From: Flaccisagitta enflata
Taxonomy: Eukaryota > Chaetognatha > Sagittoidea > Aphragmophora
Assembly: GCA_965153355.1 (NCBI GenBank)
Contig: OZ231128.1
Coordinates: 26,350,001 to 26,414,000 of the forward strand
Reading direction: 5' to 3'
Length of the DNA: 64,000 bases
How positions within the stretch are numbered: the first letter of the stretch is position 1; each line of letters begins with the position of its first letter. Positions 23,065 through 35,465 of the stretch are shown here, in pieces. The position numbers and the translations under genes are program-made. Under the pieces are notes generated by a model that searched no databases, was not told where the DNA came from, and saw only the letters and a list, made by a program, of their open reading frames with translations.

Positions 23065-25720
23065 ACATCGAGCAAGAATTTCTGTCCATAAAAATAATCT
23101 TGAGTGAAAAAACGATTCAACTGATTGTGCAATGAGATATCCACCAAAACATAATGACATTACAGTGAGAGGGGCAGTCAAAATCGCTAGCACCCCTACC
23201 TTCAGATCAAATAGCTACTATCACACAGATATGCATTACCGCTCCTACCCAAATGCTTGGTTAGCCTTTTTGATCACCACCCCTTCCCACTCGCACGCAA
23301 CTTTGGTAGCCGTGTATAGGGCCTTGTTAGGGTGAAAATCAGCCATTTTCTGAGGTGTTGGTTTTGCTTATTTATGATTAGATATTTTGAATGCGTTTTC
23401 GTATTTGTACTAACAGACAGCCTATCATAGAGATGCAAGGACGCATCTAAGAATAACGAAAAATGCCTTAAAACAACATAAAATGACCCTAAAGTAAAAA
23501 GCTGAAAAACTAAAGGCCACATCGTGGTTACTAAACTGAAAATAAACCCAGCTACTCCATCAGACCCGGCTACTCGATCAGACCCGGCTACTCGATCAGA
23601 CCCGGCTACTCGATCAGACCCGGCTACTCGATCAGACCCGGCTACTCGATCAGACCCGGCTACTCGATCAGACCCGGCTACTCGATCAGACCCGGCTACT
23701 CGATCAGACCCGGCTACTCGATCAGACCCGGCTACTCGATCAGACCCGGCTACTCGATCAGACCCGGCTACTCGATCAGACCCGGCTACTCGATCAGACC
23801 CGGCTACTCGATCAGACCCGGCTACTCGATCAGACCCGGCTACTCGATCAGACCCGGCTACTCGATCAGACCCGGCTACTCGATCAGACCCGGCTACTCG
23901 ATCAGACCCGGCTACTCGATCAGACCCGGCTACTCGATCAGACCCGGCTACTCGATCAGACCCGGCTACTCGATCAGACCCGGCTACTCGATCAGACCTG
24001 GCTACTCGATCAGACCCGGCTACTCGATCAGACCCGGCATACCTGGAAGTCCATGATAGCATACAACAATGAAAAATGATAACTACGGAAATTTCAAAAA
24101 AAATTTCAAAAAAAAAATTAAAAAAAAAATTAAAAAAAAAAAAAAAAAAAAATTTCAGAAAAAAAAAAATTTCAAAAGTTTTTTTTTAAGTCCAGAAAAT
24201 AATGTTACTAGACTAGATACATCATAAATACCCTTATATTTTCTTAACCAATATTCAGAATCTACTGAAATCTTGCAGGGGAGCTTTAATTGATGCAATG
24301 AACCTTCACAACAAGTTTGAACAATATTGGTTAACCTTTACTACCCTTCCCCTATGTAATTTGCACAAGTCCAGGAATTAATATAACTAGCAAAATACCC
24401 TAATATCTTCTAAACCAATACTCAGAATTATCTGAAATCTTGCAGGGGAGCTTTAATTGATGCAATGACCCTTCACAGCAAGTTTGAACAACATTGGTGA
24501 ACCTTTACTACCCTTCCCTTATGTAAATTGCACAAGTCCAGGAATTAATATTACTACAAAAATAATAGGCAAAGGGTATTAAATATTTATGAATGTTGTT
24601 GAAAGTTGGTAAACAGGTTAGTAATGCCCTAAAACTAACACTGACCAAGTTTCATCAACATCTGAGTGCAGGTTCTCAAGTTTTCAAGGGTTGACACAAC
24701 GAACGAACGAACAACGACTCACTACACGAAAGGAATTTTCAAGGCTATGTTATAGACCACATCGAGAAATAACTCGATGTGGTCAAAAAGCACTTACATT
24801 GACCGGGAATGACCTTAATTGACGTAAATTACAAAATTCACTAAAATAACAACATTAACTAAACTGACTATGACTTGGAATGACTTAGTGTAACATGACA
24901 ATAAGAAATAAATTTGATTTAAGCAAAAGTGTGACGGACGGACAAAGCAGGGTGTAGAGATGTGTTCACGCAACAAAAAACAGCATCTTCAAATCTGGGA
25001 AAACGTTTGTACACAGAAGTATAAATGTTAGGACGTGTTTCCCGCTGCGTCGCCGCTGCGCTGCCGCCATGTCGCCGCTGCGTAAAACGCGTCAGTGACA
25101 TATGTGTGCGTATGTGTGTGAATGTTTGAGTGGTGCGCGTAAAACCTAGTCAGTGAGGGTTTACAAGGCTCTCGTCCATTTATTTCAGTTAGTGAGGGAT
25201 ATTGTTCCACCAATCATATAGAAAACAAGCACATTCTTCACACTCGGCTTACATTCGTACAAGGGTAAATAAACCTCGGCTTACATTCGTACAAGGGTAA
25301 AAATCACCCTTGGAACACCCCTAATTTATGCCTATCACTGTTTTTTTTTCGCGGAAGACACAAATGTATATCACAGAAAAGGGGAGAAGGGCAGTAGACG
25401 TATGTTCTTTAACGGAACGTACTCTCTTTTACTCCCTCCAGGTTATGGCCGATCTCATTTACTCGATGAAGACGTCGGCGGCGAACGACGCTGATCGTGG
25501 GTTTCTCTTTTTACCCGCGCTAAGTCGGCATCGGCGTCCATTCCATCCTTTCGTCGATGTGGCGCCTCTCCGTCGTTTGGCTAGAGAGTCTCAATACTCG
25601 GTCGAGATACTCACCTCTTCGGCGCCTTCTTCAGAGCCAGTCTCCATTGTTTTGGTGCAAATCAGCAAAAACTCGAGCGCGAATTCTGCCGGGTCCAAAC
25701 TTCAGGATGAGCTCTCATAG
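14596..25720 (+). CDS. OTU-domain cysteine protease (deubiquitinase family), 8 exons
   Basis: Exons 14596-14620, 17382-17596, 17972-19621, 20404-20597, 21188-21380, 21749-21851, 22411-22676 and 25442-25720 join in frame to 974 residues. Residues 42-50 (EGDGNCLFR) supply the OTU Asp44 and nucleophile Cys47; LHYNVLMP supplies the general base His177, so the catalytic set is complete and the domain spans about 36-185. Residues ~190-490 are Ser/Thr/Pro/Ala-rich and probably disordered, with a short poly-Gln. The final ~400 residues start near [20 protein letters not shown], are mainly helical-looking, and match no domain I recognise. Family function would be ubiquitin-chain cleavage, but I cannot assign the protein to a named OTUD orthologue. 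First gene of the plus-strand run; unlike the genes after it, no acceptor-like site precedes its ATG. Confidence 0.85.
14828..15022 (-). mobile_element. CCGA-tract/terminal-hairpin element, long copy
   Basis: Within OTU intron 1. Reads from a GCTACGCGATTCTACACCCC end through GTCCGTCC and a GGTC/GGTT tract to CCCACCCGCACGCGACTAAG and GTAGCCGTGTATCCGGCC. The same order occurs in reverse orientation at 62690-62865. It has a tetranucleotide tract, a G+C-rich hairpin at one end and no coding capacity; the layout recalls Helentron-associated elements (pearl, mini-me), which is inference. Confidence 0.6.
15183..15783. mobile_element. Foldback element with TTAGGG-like spacer
   Basis: Arms of about 110 bp: TACGTGTAGGAGAGGACCGG from 15183 and its complement ending at 15783; inner arm ends are at GATCATTGACC/GGTCAATGATC. 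The spacer (about 15295-15672) is C-rich then G-rich and consists of GGTTTAGGG, GGGTTAGGG and GGGGTAGGGG units similar to the animal telomere repeat. It lies in OTU intron 1. Confidence 0.7.
15880..16060 (-). repeat. Fragment related to the GGATGTGGAAGCG element
   Basis: The segment with GTAACAAAGTTACACAGGAT, TTTTGCTGAATTCTGGGAAA and ATTTTTGCCATGTGAAGCAT is the reverse complement, with differences, of part of 27288-27440, inside the element at 27199-27835. Confidence 0.5.
16763..17312. mobile_element. GGATGTGGAAGCG element with nested insertion
   Basis: Ends are GATGTGGAAGCGATTGACCG (16763) and the complementary CCGCTTCCACATCC (to 17312). A relative lies at 27199-27835. Inside the motif TAGTATTTGAACTA it is interrupted by a 430 bp element (16825-17254), see that entry. 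It ends about 70 bp upstream of OTU exon 2. Confidence 0.65.
16825..17254. mobile_element. 430 bp TIR element with TA target duplication
   Basis: Terminal inverted repeats CACTCTTTATTTT/AAAATAAAGAGTG are flanked on both sides by TA. The related element at 27199-27835 lacks the insert at the same point (AACTACAAAACGG), so it acts as an empty site. TA duplication suggests the Tc1/mariner (IS630) superfamily; no transposase is encoded. Confidence 0.75.
17770..17835. repeat. Hairpin-end fragment of the CCGA-tract family
   Basis: GACGGACAGAGACAGACC, then TTTTATAGAGATGCGAGGAC and GCATCTTAAAA. The hairpin GATGCG..CGCATC followed by T/AAAA is the family end. In OTU intron 2. Confidence 0.5.
19726..20107 (+). 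repeat. Two copies of the GTGGAACAATATCCCTCAC repeat
   Basis: Copies at 19726-19829 and 20006-20107, in OTU intron 3, share GGAACAATATCCCTCACTAT, GAAGAGGGCCTTGTGA and CCCTCACTGACTAGTTACTA. Further copies are at 25146-25218 (reverse), 26732-26765 (partial) and 48557-48651. About 100 bp, no coding frame, function unknown. Confidence 0.65.
20860..20970. repeat. GGAC/CCGA tract with terminal hairpin
   Basis: GGACGGACCGACGGACGGAC-type tract followed by CCCTCTTATAGAGATGCGTT and a hairpin-closing GGACGCATCTAAAAAAGG. Member of the tract-plus-hairpin family, in OTU intron 4. Confidence 0.6.
21514..21616. mobile_element. 103 bp miniature inverted-repeat element
   Basis: TATAAATGGACG plus ATAGAAAGTGATGAGACGCC pairs with GGCGCCTCATCACACTCTAT..CGTCCATGTATA. 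The loop contains GTAGGGGGGGTGCTAAAACT, a motif also present in the foldbacks at 34393-34799 and 36311-36723. In OTU intron 5. Confidence 0.65.
23547..24038. repeat. 18-bp minisatellite, about 27 copies
   Basis: Unit GACCCGGCTACTCGATCA, nearly perfect; one unit has CTGG for CCGG. Because 18 is a multiple of three and the unit has no stop in several frames it opens long frames on both strands (DPATRS and DRVAGS repeats). They are inside an intron and I do not treat them as genes. Confidence 0.9.
24190..24560. repeat. Direct repeat, two ~180 bp units
   Basis: Both units carry GAAATCTTGCAGGGGAGCTT, AATTGATGCAATGA, CTTCACA.CAAGTTTGAACAA and GCACAAGTCCAGGAATTAAT. They precede an (GAAC)n tract and the hairpin at 24757-24785, so the whole 24190-24790 block may be one tract-plus-hairpin element with a duplicated core. 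Confidence 0.6.
24757..24785. repeat. Perfect hairpin ACCACATCGAG/CTCGATGTGGT
   Basis: Eleven-bp stem with a six-base loop, preceded at 24700-24720 by ACGAACGAACGAACAACGAC and followed by CAAAAAG. It repeats the tract-hairpin-(C/T)AAAAA layout of the CCGA family with different sequences. Confidence 0.65.
24928..24995. repeat. Short tract-plus-hairpin copy
   Basis: GTGACGGACGGACAAAGCAG, GGTGTAGAGATGTGTTCACG, CAACAAAAAAC: reduced tract, then imperfect hairpin and A-rich end. Confidence 0.5.
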
Positions 25721-26078
25721 TTAGGGTCTACTATTTTTGTGCAGAATTATGTACACTTCGGAAGCATTTGGGGGTTATTGCCTCCCCCTCTTTCTTCTAA
25801 TGCCATGCGCTGTCATGGACTGGGATGAGTGCTCAATACTGATAAGCACTTTTCAAATCCTCTTGAAATTTTGTCGGTTTTTCAATCGTTCCTGTCAACT
25901 TTATTTCTATATTTTTAGTTTTATTGGATGAATTTTAGTATTTCCATCGCTATTGTTCCTTCATTCAGACCGTTTTGTCGGTATTTATTTTTCGCATCTT
26001 TTTAGTTTTACACCATTTCCGATATTGGATATAGTAGAACTGAAGCATTGAGTAAGGGGGAAGTGTCATATCTTCGTC
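25721..26078. other. OTU-SMARCE1 intergenic spacer
   Basis: 358 bp, no AATAAA seen on the plus strand. A pyrimidine-rich acceptor-like site TTTTTCGCATCTTTTTAG ends at 26005, 73 nt before the SMARCE1 ATG. Confidence 0.5.
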
Positions 26079-28262
26079 ATGGCTCTTCCGGCCAATTATC
26101 GGATGGTCAGTCAGACTTCGACTAATGCCACGCCAGGCAAAGTTTATGCCGGAAATTCTCAAGGCAACCCATTTGTCCACAATGACAATTCCAGTCCGTC
26201 ATTCAGGTAATCGAGCTTTGATTAGGAATGGCCGAATGGGGTATGGTATGACCAGGTTTGTCTGTCCGTCTGTGTTGGTCCGGATTTTGCCCCTAACAAT
26301 CCGCGGCTATTTGCGGTGGCCGTGTGTCCGGCCCCTATATTCGCCTTTTGCGACTTGTGAGCAATGAGGGCTAGTTTCGGTTTCAACAGCCTTGAAGTTT
26401 TCTTGTCTTTTAATAAAAACCTTCACTCTCTAAAACAGCCCGGTCAAGCTAGGATCTCGCCCCGTCGTACTGCACTCTGTCAAACCTCCTAAGCCCCCCG
26501 AAAAGCCCTTGATGCCCTACATGCGTTACAGTAAAAAAGTGTGGGACTCTGTCAAGGCCAAACATCCTGATCTCAAGTTGTGGGAAATCGGTACGTGTTA
26601 TTCGTGGTCGGCGGCTAACAAACCAATATTTTTTTGAATAAAAAATACAGAAAAAAAAAGAATTGCCATTTCCTAAGTATGTGCTGTGAAGGCCAAAGAA
26701 TGTATTAAATGAAGTTGCATTGTGGTGTTTTGATAGGTGGAACAATATCCCTCACTATACCCAAATGTATCAGGATTATGCACTTGGACTGCCTACTATG
26801 AGTACCAATTTTCTAATATATTTGCGGCAATTTAATTCTTTCTTTTCCCATTCCATAAGGCAAAATTGTGGGATCCATGTGGCGGGAAGTTTCCGATGAA
26901 GAGAAGCAGGAGCTGGTAGAAGAGTGGGAGGCTGAGAAAGCTGAATACGGAGTCGCTCTCAAGGCTTATCATCAATCGCCAGAGTATCAAAACTATCTCA
27001 AGGAGAAAAAGAAGTAAGATGCACGTATAACTTGTCGGTTACGCTGTTTTCTTTTTTGTAAAGGAGTCACAGATAAAGTTCTGTCCGATATTCGGTTTAT
27101 TGTTAGTTTTCGTAGAGAGATGAGAGACATTTTGTCTTCTCGACGTACAGGTTAATTTGCTTTTTCATGACATGAGATGATTATGAAGATTTAACCTAGG
27201 ATGTGGAAGCGATTGACCGCTTCCATTTGCGTGCTTCGCATAGCAAAAAATTTGATTTTCATCTCGTCCCGCTAACCCAACACGGAGTGAAAAAAATCAT
27301 GAAGATGACCATTTTCCTTTTCTCAAAATTCCTTCATCTTCCGTTTTTGTTTTGGCCTTAAAGTTTACTCAGATTTCCCAGAATTCAGCAAAATCCTATG
27401 TAGTCTTGTTACAAAAGGAACAATTGATAGTTTTAGAAGATCATGATTTTTGTGAAAATGAATTAAAATATCAGAGCATAAGTAATGTAAGAGCTTGTGA
27501 AAATGCAAATTAACAATTCTCTAGAGAGAAGAAATATATAAAAGCTAATTCAAAGAAGATTAGCATACTTTTTTATCCCACTGCAATATACAAATTAGGC
27601 TCTCAAAAACAATTTTCTAAAAAACGGAAGATGAACAATTTTTGATAAAAGAAAAATGGTAAGGGTCCTAAAATTAGCCACTCCACATCAGGTAAAGAGG
27701 ATGAAAAGAAATAAGCAACTTTTGCTATGTGAAGCACCCAACGCTTCCATCTTGGTGGGTGGGATAGCTACAAGTATTTGAACTACAAAACGGAAGCGGC
27801 GGAAACGGCGTGAAAATCGACCGCTCTTACATCCTTAAATGTAACCTTTATCATTGTCATTAAATGGCTTCTTTTTTACTTCCAACTAAATTCGCCCCTA
27901 CCCAGTGCCACGCTCGAACGCGACCCTGAAAGTTCCAACTCGTCCCACTCGAAATCTCATCAAAACTCATCATCGGGGAAAAACTCTTCCTCCGGCGGCG
28001 CAGGCGGCGACTTCCCGAAGGTAGCGCTCATCCCGGCCGCCGACGACGACGATGATCTCTCAGACGGATTCTCGGAGAAGCATCTGGCCGCCGCGAGATA
28101 CACTCGCAATCATCTCTTGATTCACGAGGTTCGATTGTAGAGGCAGGCTGTCACAAGTATAAGACATTTTGTGACGGTGACGTGATACCGGCTAGTCATT
28201 CAAATCCCGATCCTGGTCCCCTCTGTTCTCATTGTTTACAACTCACCAATTGGCCTTCTCTC

Positions 28263-28354
<92 letters not shown>

Positions 28355-28666
28355 TCTTTCTCTCTTTCTCTTTCTTTCTCTCTTTCTCTTTCTTTCTCTC
28401 TTTCTCTTTCTTTCTCTCTTTCTCTTTCTTTCTCTCTTTCTCTTTCTTTCTCTCTTTCTCTTTCTTTCTCTCTTTCTTTCTCTCTTTCTCTTTCTTTCTC
28501 TCTTTCTCTTTCTTTCTCTCTTTCTCTTTCTTTCTCTCTTTCTTTCTCTCTTTCTCTTTCTTTCTCTCTTTCTCTTTCTTTCTCTCTCTCTCTTTCTCTC
28601 TCTCTTTCTTTCTCTTTCTTTCTCTCTTTCTCTTTCTCTCTTTCTCTCTTTCTTTCTTTCTTTCTT

Positions 28667-28754
<88 letters not shown>

Positions 28755-30740
28755 ACACTCTCTCTCTCACACAGTCACACTTACTCTCTTACACACTTAC
28801 TCTCTTACACACTCTCACTCTTTTTCATAAACTCTCTCTCTCAAAGACTCACACACTTTCACTCTTTCACACACTCTTTTTAACACACGCTTCCTCTCAC
28901 ACACTCTCTCTCACACACTCTCTCACACACTCTCTCACACACTCTCTCACACATTCTCACACACTCTCACTCTCTCACACACTCTCTCACACATTCTCAC
29001 ACTCTCTCTCTCACACACTCTCTCTCACACACTCTCTCTCACACACTCACTCTCTCACACTCGCTCTCTCACACTCGCTCTCTCACACTCGCTCTCTCAC
29101 ACTCGCTCTCTCACACTCGCTCTCTCACACTCGCTCCCTCACACTCGCTCTCTCACACACATTCTCTCACACACATTCTCTCTCACACACTCTCTGTCAC
29201 ACTCGCTCTCTCACACTCGCTCTCTCACACTCGCTCTCTCTCACACTCGCTCTCTCACACTCGCTCTCTCACACTCTCTCTCTCACACACACTCTCTCAC
29301 ACACTCTCTCTCACACTCGCTCTCTCACACTCGCTCTCTCACACACGCTCTCTCACACACACTCTCTCACACACTCTCTCTCACACACTCGCTCTCTCCA
29401 CACACACTCGCTCTCTCACTCGCTCTCACACTCGCTCTCTCACACTCTCTCACACTCACGCTCTCTCACACTCGCTCTCTCACACTCGCTCTCTCACACT
29501 CGCTCTCTCACACTCGCTCTCTCACACTCGCTCTCTCACACTCGCTCTCTCACACTCGCTCTCTCACACTCGCTCTCTCACACTCGCTCTCTCACACTCG
29601 CTCTCTCACACTCGCTCTCTCACACTCGCTCTCTCACACTCGCTCTCTCACACTCGCTCTCTCACACTCGCTCTCTCACACTCGCTCTCTCACACTCGCT
29701 CTCTCACACTCGCTCTCTCACACTCGCTCTCTCACACTCGCTCTCTCACACTCGCTCTCTCACACTCGCTCTCTCACACACTCGCTCTCTCACACACTCG
29801 CTCTCTCACACACTCGCTCTCTCACACACTCGCTCTCTCACACACTCGCTCTCTCACACACTCGCTCTCTCACACACTCGCTCTCTCACACACTCGCTCT
29901 CTCACACACTCGCTCTCTCACACTCGCTCTCTCACACTCGCTCTCTCACACTCTCACACACTTTCTCCCCCCTCCCTTCAGATCTTTTCCGACGTGATGG
30001 TTCCCGACGCTCGTTCCGTCGTTACTTCCGCCCGAATGAACGTTCTCAAACGTCAAGTCCAGTCTCTGAGCATGCATCAAGAAAAGTTGGAGAAGGAACT
30101 CCAGCAACTGGAAGAAAAACACGAAAGTAAGAAGCGCAAGTTTTTGGACGCTGCGGAAAAGTTCAACGACGATTACAGCAATCAGTGCGACTTCCGCGTC
30201 ACGAAGGAACAATGCGAAGAATTCTACAAAAAACATTGCGAAACCATCAAGCAACAATTGGCTAACAAAGGTACACATTAAAAAAACAAGGGCAGGATTG
30301 ATTTAGTAGTGGCCTATACTGCAATCAGAAGATCTGTGAATTAGCATTCAATCGCCTGGTATGATATTGCTTTCGTCATCCACCACATCACGCCATAACT
30401 CTTTGCAGGCAAATTGCCCTCTGCGACTCCCGCGGCGGCGGCAACTGGTGGAGCGAGCGCCGCAAATCCAGCGTCTACTTCTACCACAACTTCTGCAACT
30501 AGTGCGACCACCCCCGCCGTTTCTACCTCAGATCAATCTAGCAGTACATCCACTTCTGCTCCTAAACCATCGGTAGCTGCGTCGGCGGCGTCAAGCGACG
30601 CTTCTCCTCAGCTCGAGGCTTCTGCAGCTGCTGCCGCAGCCGGATCGGGAGCGGCGGCTCCTCCGTCGGCCGAATCCACTCCCGCCGCCGTGCCAGTGGC
30701 TCAGCCATTGTCGGCTTCACCTAACGTCCCGAAGACGTGA
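26079..30740 (+). CDS. SMARCE1: SWI/SNF subunit BAF57 (HMG-box), 6 exons
   Basis: DNA-binding accessory subunit of BAF/SWI-SNF nucleosome-remodelling complexes in the nucleus. Exons 26079-26206, 26439-26590, 26860-27013, 27906-28128, 29982-30270 and 30409-30740 give 425 residues (human 411). The HMG box runs from [20 protein letters not shown] through [20 protein letters not shown] to KAYHQSPEY (about 60-133). Next come an acidic stretch ([20 protein letters not shown]) and the coiled coil [20 protein letters not shown]...[12 protein letters not shown], both family hallmarks. The C-terminal ~110 residues are Ala/Ser/Thr/Pro-rich instead of the Glu-rich vertebrate tail. Intron 4 is almost wholly pyrimidine-rich simple sequence. 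The ATG at 26079 is the first in-frame one; the N-terminal part is weakly conserved, as usual. Confidence 0.93.
26732..26765 (+). repeat. Partial GTGGAACAATATCC repeat
   Basis: TTGATAGGTGGAACAATATC then CCTCACTATACCCAAA, the 5' end of the ~100 bp repeat, in SMARCE1 intron 2. Confidence 0.55.
27199..27835. mobile_element. GGATGTGGAAGCG element (empty-site copy)
   Basis: Begins GGATGTGGAAGCGATTGACC at 27199 and ends near TTACATCC at 27835 in SMARCE1 intron 3. It shares TAGCTACAAGTATTTGAACT with the element at 16763-17312, but lacks the nested 430 bp insert. Confidence 0.65.
28259..29960 (+). repeat. 1.7 kb pyrimidine microsatellite/minisatellite in SMARCE1 intron 4
   Basis: (TC)n from 28259, then TTTCTCTTTCTTTCTCTC units to about 28660, (TC)n again to about 28750, irregular CTCTCACACA, then many copies of the 14-mer CACACTCGCTCTCT to 29960. 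It fills the intron up to the acceptor of exon 5. Long open frames (poly-[13 protein letters not shown]) are artefacts. Confidence 0.9.
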
Positions 30741-31460
30741 GGGCGAAACTCGCACTTTTTCACGTGCGCCTTGGCGTGGAAACTGGATGATATTCATGTT
30801 AAAAAAAACAAACAAGCAAACAAGAAAACAGAATGCTCAAAATTTGGCACGACACCATAGTTATGTCAGACGTTGGACATTCTCCGTATTACACTGAACA
30901 GATCGTGTTCACTCTTTTGTAGAAACTTGCCTATTTTTGAGAAATTCACTTTTTGATCAAACGTCCGCGTGGATATTGATCACAATGATTTCAAGATTAT
31001 CGATTTGTTGACGTACTGCTGTTGAAGACAATATCACGACATCGTCTCATCACTTTTCTGATGTAGATGGAGGTGTCGATACGATTGTTGCCTTCTCTCC
31101 TTTCTACAAGATGAGAGAGTCCCGATATGGGTTTCTGACTTAGAATTTTAGATATATTTCTATGCATACATAGGTTTGCACATCAAGTAAAACTTTTTTT
31201 GGTTTACAAACATGCCAATTATCACTTTATTTCGTTGATTCTCATTGAAACCATTAATTTGAAAATAAAATCGATTCGTTTCATTTCATTCTTCTTCACT
31301 CTCGTGTAATTTGGTTTTTAAAATGTTCATATTCATGAATGGGCTAAAGATCAAGCAAGTCCTTCATGTCAACTGTCTTTCGTCTTCTATGTTTTACTCC
31401 CTATCATACATATATTTTTCAGTTTTATAACGTGGTAGTCATAAATTTTCGGATCCAAAA
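30741..31460. other. SMARCE1-RPS5 intergenic spacer
   Basis: Holds the SMARCE1 3' UTR with AATAAA at 31264-31269 and, near the end, TTTTTCAG ending at 31422, 38 nt before the RPS5 ATG. No gene seen. Confidence 0.5.
31264..31269 (+). promoter_or_regulatory. Candidate poly(A) signal of SMARCE1
   Basis: AATAAA about 520 nt past the SMARCE1 stop codon; the first canonical hexamer found there. Confidence 0.45.
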
Positions 31461-34946
<3,486 letters not shown>

Positions 34947-35465
34947 GGAGGAAGACCCTTGCATTTCCTTTCTTGGTCGAAGTGGAAGCTCAAAGGAGAA
35001 AGCTGGAAGAGCGTTACGTCAGTCTGCCGCTTGCATTCGAAATGGCGCGGCTTTTACAATACCGTACCGCGCCGGCAGAATTCACCACGTTAATTTTCCT
35101 TTCGTCGTTTTTTGGATCACGAATTTAATTGTAAAAATGGTTTCATAAAAAATAAAAGATAAAGAAAAAACCTAGTTCTATTCCTTCCTTCTTGATATTG
35201 CTAATAAAAACTGTTTTCATTTCAGGGTTGATTTTGCTTTTTTTTTACTGTAGACAATGATAACAGACATGAAAAATGACCAGTGATAACACAATTTGCA
35301 AAAGAAGCAAACACACCTAAATCCGCGAAACTAGTCATGCCTGCAAGGATTCCCGACTGTGCTAAATCATTTACTGCCTTGAACGGTCACACGCTTCATA
35401 ATTGTTGATAATACAAGCGCGTTCGCTTCTTCGGCGTTTATAACAGACTGAATTCTAAATTGACA
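34947..35465. other. RPS5-mitoferrin intergenic spacer
   Basis: Contains AATAAA at 35151-35156, a second-best AATAAA near 35202, and an acceptor-like GGCGTTTATAACAG ending 35446, 19 nt before the mitoferrin ATG. No gene seen. Confidence 0.5.
35151..35156 (+). promoter_or_regulatory. Candidate poly(A) signal of RPS5
   Basis: AATAAA 205 nt past the RPS5 stop, followed by an A-rich and then pyrimidine-rich stretch. Confidence 0.5.

Larger units (their letters stand above)
22677..25441. other. OTU intron 7, filled with repeats
   Basis: 2.8 kb intron. Holds a GA tract (about 23013-23060), a fragment with GGTAGCCGTGTATAGGGCC (about 23290-23330), a hairpin GATGCAAGGACGCATC (about 23434-23449), an 18-bp minisatellite (23547-24038), A-rich tracts to 24185, two direct ~180 bp units (24190-24560), an ACCACATCGAG hairpin (24757-24785) and a GTGGAACAATATCC-family copy (25146-25218). 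Confidence 0.6.

Noticed and set aside
23274-24072. Long open frames on both strands (DPATRS and DRVAGS repeats)
   Set aside because: They are produced by an 18-bp minisatellite, a multiple of three without stops, inside an OTU intron.
28182-30130. Long Ser/Leu/Phe- and [14 protein letters not shown] frames, one running into SMARCE1 exon 5
   Set aside because: Pyrimidine microsatellite; the real exon begins after the acceptor at 29981 in a different frame and joins perfectly to exon 4.
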